Below are positions 26,219-33,426 of a stretch of 64,000 nucleotides of DNA, piece after piece. The notes below the pieces were generated by a model. The model saw only the letters and a program-made list of their open reading frames with translations, had not been told where the DNA came from and made no database searches. The translations under genes and the position numbers were made by a program. The stretch spans positions 166,854-230,853 of the forward strand of contig CAJTFK010000004.1 of assembly GCA_910575505.1 (NCBI GenBank), given 5' to 3'. The stretch is from Oscillospiraceae bacterium (GTDB lineage Bacteria; Bacillota; Clostridia; Oscillospirales; Oscillospiraceae). Numbering within the stretch: position 1 is the stretch's first letter; each line of letters starts with the position of its first letter.

Positions 26219-26437
26219 ATGAACAAGGGAACAACACGCCTGTCCAGGAGCCTGACGGTCCTCGCCGCCGTGCTTTACGCCCTCTGCGGCCTGATCTGGC
26301 TGGGTCTGGGCCTGGGGGACCCGGCGGGGCCTGACCGGTTCCGCATGGCGCTGGGTCTGGTATGGCTGGCGGGGGCGGCCGTCTGGGCCGTCCGGGCGGT
26401 CCGGGAGCGCCGGGAGGAGAAGGAGTCCCGGTCATGA
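26219..26437 (+). CDS. small membrane protein A of the xpaC-telA cluster
   Basis: 72 residues with two hydrophobic segments (about 12-32 and 40-60) and a basic C-terminus (RERREEKESRS). Ribosome site AAAGGAG before the ATG. Its TGA overlaps the next ATG (ATGA). Family not recognised. Confidence 0.7.
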   Translation: MNKGTTRLSRSLTVLAAVLYALCGLIWLGLGLGDPAGPDRFRMALGLVWLAGAAVWAVRAVRERREEKESRS

Positions 26438-26823
26438 AGCGGCGGCGGTCAAACCAGAATCTGTGGAACTACGGTTTTGCCGGGCTCTTCGGAACCATCG
26501 GCCTTCTCTGTCTGTGGCTGGACCGGCGGCGCGAATACGATTTTCATATGGCGGCGTGGGGCCTGGGCTGGCTGGCCCTGGGAGCGGGGACCCTCTGCCT
26601 GGCCCTCCGGGAGCGCCGGAGGGAGGTCCCCCGGGACCTGCAGCCTCTGGCGCTGGGCCTCGCCTACGCGCTGATCAGCGGGCCCCATCTGGAACAGGGC
26701 CTGGGGACGGGAAGCGGCTTTCATGTGGCCGCAGGCATCTGCTGGCTGGCCCTGGCGGCGCTGTGGCTGCTCCGGGCAGTCCGGCAATTCAGAAACACAA
26801 CTCATAAGGAGGACGCGGTATGA
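26434..26823 (+). CDS. small membrane protein B of the xpaC-telA cluster
   Basis: 129 residues starting MKRRRSNQNLWNYGF, with about four hydrophobic segments arranged as two pairs separated by RERRREVPRD. It resembles a doubled form of its neighbours, which suggests paralogy. Linked to both neighbours by ATGA overlaps. Function unknown. Confidence 0.72.
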   Translation: MKRRRSNQNLWNYGFAGLFGTIGLLCLWLDRRREYDFHMAAWGLGWLALGAGTLCLALRERRREVPRDLQPLALGLAYALISGPHLEQGLGTGSGFHVAAGICWLALAALWLLRAVRQFRNTTHKEDAV

Positions 26824-27014
26824 AAAAGAGAAATCCGGTGTACCTGTTCATCTCCCTGCTGGAAGGTCTGCTCTCCGGCACCTGTTTCTATCTGGCGAAG
26901 CGGGACCGGGAGCCTCTGGCGCTGCTGACCGGCTGCATCTGGCTGGCCTGCTCCGTGGTTCACGGGCTGCTTGGCGTCGGGGAAGCGGACGATGAAGACG
27001 GCGAGTGGTTTTGA
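26820..27014 (+). CDS. small membrane protein C of the xpaC-telA cluster
   Basis: 64 residues with two hydrophobic segments and an acidic tail (GEADDEDGEWF). GGAGGACGCGGT precedes the ATG, which overlaps the previous stop. The pattern ALLTGCIWLACSVVHGLLG is similar to the segments of proteins A and B. Function unknown. Confidence 0.72.
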   Translation: MKKRNPVYLFISLLEGLLSGTCFYLAKRDREPLALLTGCIWLACSVVHGLLGVGEADDEDGEWF

Positions 27015-27039
27015 GGACCTTCCGCCGGAGCCGGACAGC

Positions 27040-27061
27040 GGGCCGGGACAGAGCCCGGCCC
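27040..27061 (-). repeat. dispersed palindrome, copy C (hairpin only)
   Basis: GGGCCGGG-ACAGAG-CCCGGCCC. The loop is the reverse complement of copy B's CTCTGT, so it is the same hairpin in the opposite orientation. A short CTGATTCCTGATTCC direct repeat follows. Confidence 0.65.
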
Positions 27062-27124
27062 CTGATTCCTGATTCCTAACTAACGCCTAATTCCTAATGA
27101 ACATGAAGATGGAGGACACAAAAA

Positions 27125-28273
27125 ATGGATGACAACATGATTCCCGAGCTGACCCTGGACCCCACCGCCGCGGCCGCCGCCGCCCCCACCCCCGCCGCTC
27201 CCGCTCCGGAGCTGAAAAAGCCGGAGGTGAAGCCGGTGGAGCTGGACGACTCCATGCTCTCCGACGCAGAGAAAAAAGCCGTAGACGACTTCGCCCAGAA
27301 AATTAACATCATGGATTCCAACATGATTCTCCAGTACGGCGCGGCGGCTCAGAAAAACGTGGCGGGCTTCTCCGAAAACGCCCTGTCCTCCGTCCGGACC
27401 AAGGACCTGGGGGAGATCGGAAAGTCCCTCAGCGAGCTGGTGGTGGAGCTGAAGGGCTTTGGCGAGGAGGAGGAGAAAAAGGGCCTCTTCGGCATGTTCA
27501 AAAAAACCGGAAACAGGCTGGAGGCCATGAAGGCCCAGTATTCCAAGGTGGAGACCAACGTGGACAAAATCGTCCGGGAGCTGGAGCAGCACCAGGTGAC
27601 CCTGCTGAAGGACGTGGCCATGTTCGACCAGATGTATGAGCTGAACCTGAAATACTACAAGGAGCTGACCATGTACATCCTGGCCGGCAAAAAAAAGCTG
27701 GCCCAGGTCCGTTCCGGCGAGCTGGAGCAGCTGCGTCTGAAGGCGGAGCAGACCGGCGCCCAGGAGGACGCCCAGCGCTATAACGACATGGTCCAGATGT
27801 GCGAGCGCTTTGAAAAGAAGCTCCACGACCTGGAGCTCACACGAATCATCTCCATTCAGATGGGCCCTCAGACCCGCCTGCTTCAGAACAACGACACGCT
27901 GATGGTGGAAAAAATCCAGTCCTCTCTGGTCAACACCATCCCCCTGTGGAAGAGCCAGATGGTGCTGGCCCTGGGTCTGGAGCACAGCCGTCAGGCCACC
28001 GCCGCCCAGAGCGCCGTCACCGAGATGACCAACGAGCTGCTGCGGAAAAACGCCGACATGCTGAAAATGGGCACCATCGAAACCGCCCGGGAGGCGGAGC
28101 GCAGCGTGGTGGACATCGAGACCCTCCAGCACACCAATCAGCAGCTGATCTCCACTCTGGACGAGGTGCTGGCCATCCAGAGGGACGGGGCCCAGAAGCG
28201 CAAGGCCGCCGAAGCGGAGCTGGGCCGCATCGAAGGCGAGCTGCGGGCCAAGCTGATGGAGCTGCACAAATAA
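27125..28273 (+). CDS. TelA/KlaA toxic-anion-resistance family protein
   Basis: 382 residues: an Ala/Pro-rich N-terminus (about 12-35), then a long mostly helical domain with the family blocks GLFGMFKKTGNRLEAMKAQYSKVE, VDKIVRELEQHQVTLLKDVAMFDQMY and SSLVNTIPLWKSQMVLALG. TelA proteins are tied to tellurite and other envelope or toxin stresses by genetics; the biochemical activity is unknown. GGAGGACACAAAAA precedes the ATG. Probably co-transcribed from the xpaC promoter. Confidence 0.92.
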   Translation: MDDNMIPELTLDPTAAAAAAPTPAAPAPELKKPEVKPVELDDSMLSDAEKKAVDDFAQKINIMDSNMILQYGAAAQKNVAGFSENALSSVRTKDLGEIGKSLSELVVELKGFGEEEEKKGLFGMFKKTGNRLEAMKAQYSKVETNVDKIVRELEQHQVTLLKDVAMFDQMYELNLKYYKELTMYILAGKKKLAQVRSGELEQLRLKAEQTGAQEDAQRYNDMVQMCERFEKKLHDLELTRIISIQMGPQTRLLQNNDTLMVEKIQSSLVNTIPLWKSQMVLALGLEHSRQATAAQSAVTEMTNELLRKNADMLKMGTIETAREAERSVVDIETLQHTNQQLISTLDEVLAIQRDGAQKRKAAEAELGRIEGELRAKLMELHK

Positions 28274-28283
28274 AGAGACGGGC

Positions 28284-28538
28284 TCAGGCCCGGCACAGCT
28301 CCCGGGCCACGGAAAAGGCCGCCAGAAACATGGCTTCCAGCTCCAGGGTCCGCCGTTCCTCGCTGGCGTCCTGGTATCTCTCCAGGGCCGCCGCGTGAGG
28401 CGCGGAAAGGCCCTCCCGGAGCGCGGACAGGGTGCGTTCCTCTATCTGGGTCACTTCCTTATAGGCGCAAGGGGGCAGACAGCCGGGGAAACGGTTGGTC
28501 CGGGCATAGTTGTACAGCAGTTCCATGAAATCAGTCAT
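28284..28538 (-). CDS. small protein divergent from the third XRE regulator
   Basis: 84 residues starting MTDFMELLYNYARTNRFP at the ATG after AGGAGGGC. Mostly helical and acidic, with one Cys-containing turn (GCLPPCAY). No family recognised. It ends only 11 bases from the convergent telA stop. It has an excellent promoter (28569-28598) in the shared divergent region with the XRE gene, suggesting that regulator controls it. Confidence 0.7.
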   Translation of the reverse strand: MTDFMELLYNYARTNRFPGCLPPCAYKEVTQIEERTLSALREGLSAPHAAALERYQDASEERRTLELEAMFLAAFSVARELCRA

Positions 28539-28568
28539 ATAAAGCCCTCCTATGAATATTATAAATGT

Positions 28569-28598
28569 ATTATAACACTCATTATAAATGTATGTCAA
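28569..28598 (-). promoter_or_regulatory. sigma-A promoter with direct-repeat operator candidate
   Basis: Minus strand TTGACA (28593-28598), 18 bases, TATAAT (28569-28574). The region holds two copies of ATTATAAATGTAT (28558-28570 and 28581-28593), 23 bases apart. They overlap the promoter and suit binding by the adjacent XRE protein. Confidence 0.8.
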
Positions 28599-28607
28599 GG
28601 AGAACCT

Positions 28608-28826
28608 ATGGAAATTCTTGCAAAACGTCTAAAAGCACTTCGGGAAGGCCGCAGAATCTACCAGAGGGAAATGGCTGAGCAGCTAGGGCTTTCCTTTCGG
28701 GGCTATCAGGGTTATGAGACAAATCAAACAGAACCAAAGCTTGCAACTTTAATCGCCATTGCCGACTACTACAACGTATCCATCGACTATCTTGTGGGCC
28801 GGACGGACGACCCCGGCATGAACTGA
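28608..28826 (+). CDS. small XRE-family DNA-binding protein, third paralogue
   Basis: 72 residues, MEILAKRLKALREGRRIYQREMAEQLGLS with a Cro/C1 helix-turn-helix and the tail VSIDYLVGRTDD shared with the pair at 22.6-23.1 kb. AAGGAGAACCT precedes the ATG. It is divergent from the 84-residue gene, over a repeat-containing promoter region, and followed by the TPM-domain gene. Confidence 0.85.
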   Translation: MEILAKRLKALREGRRIYQREMAEQLGLSFRGYQGYETNQTEPKLATLIAIADYYNVSIDYLVGRTDDPGMN

Positions 28827-28874
28827 CAGCGCGCCTCCGGCAGCCCTTCTATTCTTGAATACCAGAGGATTGTG

Positions 28875-29954
28875 ATGCCCATGAAAAAAATCTTTCAAAA
28901 CCGCGCCGTGGCTCTGTTGGTCATGGTCCTGGCGATTGCGGCAGGCGTCGGCCTGGGCCGAATGCGGGCCCCGGAGCGCGGCGCCGCCATCACCGGCAGT
29001 TTTTCCTATCTTCTTCACAACGAAGGAAACGTTATCTCTCAGGAGACCGCCCAATATGTCGCGGCCATGAACGAATCTCTGTTTGCCCAGACCGGGGCCC
29101 AGATTGTGGTGGACGTGGTGGACACCACCGGCCGCCAGGACATCGCCGATTATGCCGAGGAGGTATTTGTCCATTACGGCATCGGCTCCCGGCAGCGGGA
29201 CAACGGGCTGCTGCTGGTGCTGGCCCTGCGAAACGAGCACGACGGACAGCCCGACGGCGACTATTATCTCGCCTGGGGCAGCGGCTTCACCGCCAGCCAG
29301 CAGCGCCGGCTGGACGACATCCTGTGGGAGCACATGGAAGAGGGCTTCATCGTCCAGCGCTACGATCTGGCGATCCGCTCCACCTTCGACGCCCTGGTGG
29401 ACTGCCTGGAAGACATCTATCACGTCACCGTCCGGGAGCACTATCTGCCCGACACCGCCCAGAGCTACCAGGCCCTGTCCGGCGGCTATGCCTCCGTCGG
29501 AGGCGGCGGCGTCCTGCCGGAGGTGCTGGCGGCGGAAATCGTGGTGCTGCTGTTGATTCTGCTGGTAATCTGGGTCATCGCCGACGGCCTGCGCTACCGC
29601 GGCTACCGGCGGCGCTGGGGCCCCACGGTGGTGGGCGTGCCCCGGCCCATTTACTATCCCGTTTTCTGGGGACGGCCCCGGCGGCCCCGGGTTCCGCCCC
29701 CTCCCCGTCCGCCCCGGCCTCCTGTGGGCGGCGGCTTTTCCGGCGGAGGCTCCTTCGGCGGCGGCGCAGGACGGCGTTCCGGCGGCTTTTCCGGCGGAGG
29801 TTCCTTCGGCGGCGGCGCGGGCCGGCGTTCCGGAGGGTCCTTTGGCGGCGGAGCGGGACGGCGCTCCGGCGGCGTCAGCCGCGGCGGAGGCGGACGGCCC
29901 GGCGGGATGCACCGCAGCGGCGGTTCCCGGGGCGGCGGAGGCCGCCGGCGTTAG
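28875..29954 (+). CDS. TPM-domain membrane protein with Gly/Arg-rich tail
   Basis: About 359 residues: N-terminal membrane anchor (10-28), a TPM domain (NESLFAQTGAQIVVDVVDTTG, YAEEVFVHYGIGSRQRDNGLLLVLAL), a second membrane segment around 222-242, and a C-terminal tail of GGGSFGGGAGRRSGG repeats (four visible). TPM proteins are extracytoplasmic, some with phosphatase-like activity; others aid photosystem or envelope repair. Three starts compete (GTG 28872, ATG 28875, ATG 28881); AGAGG sits 6 bases before 28875. The repeat tail is also repetitive at DNA level. Confidence 0.8.
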   Translation: MPMKKIFQNRAVALLVMVLAIAAGVGLGRMRAPERGAAITGSFSYLLHNEGNVISQETAQYVAAMNESLFAQTGAQIVVDVVDTTGRQDIADYAEEVFVHYGIGSRQRDNGLLLVLALRNEHDGQPDGDYYLAWGSGFTASQQRRLDDILWEHMEEGFIVQRYDLAIRSTFDALVDCLEDIYHVTVREHYLPDTAQSYQALSGGYASVGGGGVLPEVLAAEIVVLLLILLVIWVIADGLRYRGYRRRWGPTVVGVPRPIYYPVFWGRPRRPRVPPPPRPPRPPVGGGFSGGGSFGGGAGRRSGGFSGGGSFGGGAGRRSGGSFGGGAGRRSGGVSRGGGGRPGGMHRSGGSRGGGGRRR

Positions 29955-30046
29955 GGCTTCTTCCCTTCCGGCGGGGACGCAGATTTTCGCCGGAGGCAGG
30001 GCCTGACGGAACAGCACAGACGTCTCTCCCCCTGTCCTGAAAACAG

Positions 30047-30078
30047 CAAAACAGGCCGGCTGAAAAGCCGGCCTGTTT
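30047..30078 (+). terminator. intrinsic terminator
   Basis: AAAACAGGCCGGCT-GAAA-AGCCGGCCTGTTT, 93 bases after the TPM gene, with T-rich 3' side. Confidence 0.88.
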
Positions 30079-30201
30079 GTTTGCTCGGAGGTCTGCCGCC
30101 GCTTCCAAGCCCCCCGGCGAAACCGGGCAGGCAACGGGTGGGCCGAGGCGCTCCCCTGTCAGGACCGGTCCGCGCCACCGGCCCGCCGGGAACAGGGCGG
30201 C

Positions 30202-31587
30202 TCAGCCGCCGGGACTGTTTTTCTCCAGCTCCCCCATGCTCCGCTTAAACTGAACGGTGAACATGGAGGCTGTGGTAAGCACTGCCAGGAGGTCTGCCGC
30301 CGGCTCCGCCAGGAACACGGCAAAGGCCTTGTCGGCAAAGAAGCCGGGCAGAATATAAATCAGGGGAATCAGCAGTATGATTTTCCGCAGCACCGCCAGA
30401 AACAGAGAGGTTTTCGCGTTGCCCAGAGCAATAAATGTCTGCTGGCAGGCAATCTGAATGCCGAAGAGGCAGGTGGTGCCCATATAGATCCGCAGGGCCC
30501 AGGCGGCATAATTCACCAGGGTGGGATCATTGTTAAAGATCATGACAAAGGCCCGTGGAAAGGCCTGCACCAGCAGCCAGAGAACGACCGAGTATGTGAC
30601 GCAGGCTTTCAGCAGGCACTTGAAGGTGTCCTTCACCCGCCGGGGGTTCCGTGCGCCGTAGTTGTAGCTGATAATGGGCTGGGCTCCCTGGCTCAGACCC
30701 TGGAGGGGCATCATGGCGAACTGCATCATGCTGGTGAGCACCGTCATGGCTCCCACCGCCACGTCCCCGCCGTATTTCAGCAGAGAGGAATTGAAGCACA
30801 CGGCAATCAAACTCTCCGTGGACTGCATAATAAAGGGTGACAGCCCCAGAGCCAGGCTGGGCAGAAACACACTGGGCACAGGCCGGAGGTTCTCCCGCCG
30901 GAGCCGCCACTTGCTGTCGGGCCCCGTGAGGAAGCGCAGAACCCAGGCGGCGGACACCGCCTGAGAGAGGATGGTGGCCAGGGCCGCCCCCCGGACTCCC
31001 AGTCCCAGGCCGAAGATGAAAATGGGGTCCAGCACCGTATTCAGCCCCGCGCCGATGAGCACGGTTTTCATGCTGACGGTGGTAAAGCCCTGGGCGGTAA
31101 TATAGGCGTTCATGCCCAGGGTCATCTGGACGAAGAGGGTGCCCAGGGAGTAAATGCGCATATAGTCCATGGCATAGCCGATGGTGTTTTCGCTGGCTCC
31201 GAAGGTCAGCAGAAGAGGTTCCGCGAAGAGCTGGAACACCGCCGTCAGCAGAATGGAGATTCCCGCCAGAAGGGTGAAGCTGTTGCCCATGATGCGCTGA
31301 GAGGCCTCCAGGTCCCCCCGGCCCTCCGCAATGGAGGCCCTGGGCGCGCCGCCCATGGCCACCAGGGCCGCAAAGGCGGAGATAATCATAATCACCGGCA
31401 GGCAGACCCCCACGCCGGTGAGGGCCAGGGCTCCCACGGTGTCCACAGGCCGCATATGGCCGATGTAGACCCGGTCCACCAGGTTGTACAGCATGTTCAC
31501 CACCTGGGAGGTAATGGTGGGCAGGGCCAGAGAAAACAGCAGCTTTCCCACCCTTCCGCTGCCCAGGTCCACAGAGTTCCGATTCAT
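30202..31587 (-). CDS. MATE-family multidrug/sodium efflux transporter
   Basis: 461 residues, about 12 membrane segments in two halves. Family stretches: GKLLFSLALPTITSQVVNMLYNLVDRVYIG at the N-terminus and GLSQGAQPIISYNYGARNPRRVK before the second half. These antiporters export cationic drugs in exchange for Na+ or H+. Start ATG 31587 overlaps the marR stop by ATGA, so it is probably repressed by that MarR protein. AAGGAG lies 13-14 bases upstream. Confidence 0.93.
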   Translation of the reverse strand: MNRNSVDLGSGRVGKLLFSLALPTITSQVVNMLYNLVDRVYIGHMRPVDTVGALALTGVGVCLPVIMIISAFAALVAMGGAPRASIAEGRGDLEASQRIMGNSFTLLAGISILLTAVFQLFAEPLLLTFGASENTIGYAMDYMRIYSLGTLFVQMTLGMNAYITAQGFTTVSMKTVLIGAGLNTVLDPIFIFGLGLGVRGAALATILSQAVSAAWVLRFLTGPDSKWRLRRENLRPVPSVFLPSLALGLSPFIMQSTESLIAVCFNSSLLKYGGDVAVGAMTVLTSMMQFAMMPLQGLSQGAQPIISYNYGARNPRRVKDTFKCLLKACVTYSVVLWLLVQAFPRAFVMIFNNDPTLVNYAAWALRIYMGTTCLFGIQIACQQTFIALGNAKTSLFLAVLRKIILLIPLIYILPGFFADKAFAVFLAEPAADLLAVLTTASMFTVQFKRSMGELEKNSPGG

Positions 31588-32069
31588 GTTGTTTGTGCTC
31601 CTTCCTCCGAATTTGCTGCGGCGGATCCGGCGGCTGATGACAATACCGTCTCCGTCCGCTCCAGCACCTTGCTCAAAAGCCGCCGGAAGCTGGCCTGCTC
31701 CTCCTCTGTCAGCCCCGACAGCAGCTCCCGGCCGCAGGCAGCCTGGATCTCCTGAGCCTCCCGGGCCAGAGGCGCTCCCGCCCCGGTGATGGCCAGATGC
31801 ACCACCCGCCGGTCCCCGCCGTCGGCCCGGCGTTCCAGCACGCCCCGGCCTGCCAGCACCTCCACCGCCTGGGAGACCTGGGACTTGGCCAGCCCCCGGC
31901 ACTCCACCACCTCCCGGGCCGTGTCCTGTCCCGGGTGATTGGCCAGAAAGAGCAGGACGTGAATCTCCCGCATGGTCAGCCCCGTACGCTCCAGCAGCGG
32001 GGTGAAGCATTGGGCATAGTACCGGCCAAAGCGCTGGGAAAAACGGGTCAGCTGACTGACGCTTATCAT
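31584..32069 (-). CDS. MarR-family transcriptional regulator
   Basis: 161 residues with a winged helix-turn-helix (TMREIHVLLFLANHPGQDTAREV, LAKSQVSQAVEVLAGRGVLERRADGGDRR). The DGGDRR wing motif is typical. Start ATG 32069 after GGGGG; an upstream in-frame ATG at 32096 overlaps the operator palindrome. First gene of a marR-MATE operon; probably a ligand-released autorepressor (family knowledge). Confidence 0.92.
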   Translation of the reverse strand: MISVSQLTRFSQRFGRYYAQCFTPLLERTGLTMREIHVLLFLANHPGQDTAREVVECRGLAKSQVSQAVEVLAGRGVLERRADGGDRRVVHLAITGAGAPLAREAQEIQAACGRELLSGLTEEEQASFRRLLSKVLERTETVLSSAAGSAAANSEEGAQTT

Positions 32070-32084
32070 GGGCGCACCCCCTTT

Positions 32085-32098
32085 GTTTGATTTCAAAC
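32085..32098 (-). promoter_or_regulatory. MarR operator candidate
   Basis: Perfect palindrome GTTTGA-TT-TCAAAC between promoter and start of marR, the size of a MarR dimer site. Confidence 0.6.
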
Positions 32099-32119
32099 TG
32101 TTCTTTTTAAAACCATCAG

Positions 32120-32148
32120 ATCATAACACAGCCCGCCCCGGATGTCAA
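32120..32148 (-). promoter_or_regulatory. sigma-A promoter of marR-MATE
   Basis: TTGACA (32143-32148), 17 bases, TATGAT (32120-32125) on the minus strand. Confidence 0.9.
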
Positions 32149-32160
32149 GGGGCGGGCGTG

Positions 32161-32205
32161 TCTGTTCTCCCAATGATACCGGCCTTCCGGCAGACGGGCC
32201 GGGGA
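32161..32205 (-). repeat. dispersed REP-like palindromic repeat, copy D
   Basis: On the minus strand it reads CCCGGCCCGTCTGCCGGAAG and then CCGGTATCATTGGGAGAAC. This matches copy A at about 36 of 42 bases. Confidence 0.7.
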
Positions 32206-32221
32206 AAGCGGCAGCCCGGTC

Positions 32222-32929
32222 TTACTTCCGGCTCCTGCCCAGCAGACGCAGAAGATACAGGAAGAGATTCACAAAATCCAGATACAGCTGAAGGGCGGAG
32301 AAAATGGATGCGCGTTCCAGCATGGCCTGATCCCCCTGATAGGCCTGGTAATAGGCCCGGATCTTCTGGGTGTCATAGGCGGTAAAGGCCAGGAAAATGC
32401 CCACGCCGATGAGGCAGACCACCCGGTCCATCATGCCCATGGGCAGGAACAGGGACAGCAGGCCAAAGACAATCAGGAAGATCAGCCCGCCGATGAGAAT
32501 GGGCCGCAGACGGGACAGGTCCGTTTTGGTGCAGTAGCCATAAGCGGCCATACCGCCGAAGTAGACCGCCGTCATGGCAAAGACCAGAATCAGGCTCAGC
32601 ATCGTGAAAATCAGGAAATACACAGAGAAGACGATGCCGTTCAGCACGGCGTAGGCGAAGAAGAGCACCCGGGCCGTGGCCACATTCAGCTTCTGGAGCC
32701 TGGCGGAGAGGACCAGCACCACCACCAGCTCTGCCGCCAGCAAAATGATGTGGAAATAGGGAATGGCGAAGATATAGACGATGGTCCCGGTGGCATAGCC
32801 GAAGAGGGCCACAGCGAAGGTGGTCATCAGCCCCAGGAACATCCAGAGGAAGGTCTTGGCCGTGTAAGCGGCGATGGATTCTCTGGCATAGCCGGAAAAT
32901 TCATCATAATTGTATCCGTTCAATCGCAT
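32222..32929 (-). CDS. Bax inhibitor-1/YccA-family membrane protein
   Basis: 235 residues with seven hydrophobic segments; N-terminal cytoplasmic stretch then TAKTFLWMFLGLMTTFAVALF. The family signature AYDTQKIRAYY is near residue 185, followed by ASIFSALQLYLDFVNLFLYLLRLLG. Bacterial members are calcium-leak channel-like or interact with the FtsH protease; the role here is not shown. AAAGGAGGCAGCTTCC precedes the ATG. Confidence 0.93.
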   Translation of the reverse strand: MRLNGYNYDEFSGYARESIAAYTAKTFLWMFLGLMTTFAVALFGYATGTIVYIFAIPYFHIILLAAELVVVLVLSARLQKLNVATARVLFFAYAVLNGIVFSVYFLIFTMLSLILVFAMTAVYFGGMAAYGYCTKTDLSRLRPILIGGLIFLIVFGLLSLFLPMGMMDRVVCLIGVGIFLAFTAYDTQKIRAYYQAYQGDQAMLERASIFSALQLYLDFVNLFLYLLRLLGRSRK

Positions 32930-32960
32930 GGAAGCTGCCTCCTTTCATATTGGCAAGGAC

Positions 32961-32989
32961 AGTATACCACGATTTGCCGCCGCCGTCAA
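32961..32989 (-). promoter_or_regulatory. sigma-A promoter of the BI-1 gene
   Basis: TTGACG (32984-32989), 17 bases, TATACT (32961-32966), 32 bases upstream of the start. Confidence 0.88.
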
Positions 32990-33130
32990 TCCGCGGGACG
33001 GGGACTCCTGTTCAGATTGCTGCTGCTCAGCGCCAGCCGGTCAAATAATCCGTCAGAGTACCGGATGTGGGAAGTTACCCCATACAGACATGTAACTGCC
33101 CAATAAAATGCAATTTATTGATTTGGATGT

Positions 33131-33202
33131 TCACGGCAGAATACCTGCAATAACAGCAATCATGCAGACCAATACGACTCCCACGCTGAATGTGACATTC
33201 AC
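33131..33202 (-). CDS. tiny membrane peptide 2 (23 residues)
   Basis: GTG start overlapping the stop of the upstream 39-residue frame (GTGA). Product is nearly all hydrophobic (FSVGVVLVCMIAVIAGIL). May be a real small peptide or the second half of a frameshifted two-helix protein. Confidence 0.35.
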   Translation of the reverse strand: MNVTFSVGVVLVCMIAVIAGILP

Positions 33203-33318
33203 TTTTTGACCTGTTTGACCCCTTTGTCTGCCATATCTGTTTTATCAGAAAATGCAGCACAGAAAATGGCAGCTGTCATCAGCAATACCGGCATTAACAA
33301 TACAGAAAGCTTTTCCAT
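33199..33318 (-). CDS. tiny membrane peptide 1 (39 residues)
   Basis: ATG preceded by GGAGGGAGAT, a very good ribosome site. N-terminal hydrophobic helix (MEKLSVLLMPVLLMTAAIF) followed by a charged tail (DKTDMADKGVKQVKK). Its stop overlaps the start of peptide 2. Read across the stop, the pair looks like a helix, charged loop and helix, as at the start of SpmB/nucleoside-recognition proteins. The flanking DNA is AT-richer than the genome. Confidence 0.45.
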   Translation of the reverse strand: MEKLSVLLMPVLLMTAAIFCAAFSDKTDMADKGVKQVKK

Positions 33319-33426
33319 ATCTCCCTCCGCAGCTTCCGGTCTGCCGGGCTGATGACAGTGCGCAGCTATGGCCGCATCAGCCCGGTCCTGCAGAAACCGT
33401 CAGGGTAATACCCGGCAGCGCTTCTC
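33319..33426. other. inverted-repeat region downstream of xdhC
   Basis: CCGGGCTGATG (33344-33354) and CATCAGCCCGG (33375-33385) form an 11-bp perfect inverted repeat with a 20-base loop, between the tiny peptides and xdhC. It may terminate xdhC transcription. Confidence 0.4.

Noticed and set aside
28873..29954. Gly-rich repeats in the TPM gene as a CRISPR-like or satellite array
   Set aside because: The repeats are in-frame protein repeats (GGGSFGGGAGRRSGG), not spaced identical units. No CRISPR array was seen in the window.
33340..33426. Possible thiamine (TPP) riboswitch on the plus strand: GGGCTGATGA and CAGGGTAATACCCGGCAGCG
   Set aside because: The conserved CTGAGA, ACCTGAT and final AGGGA boxes are missing or altered, the palindrome explains the first part, and no thiamine gene follows.
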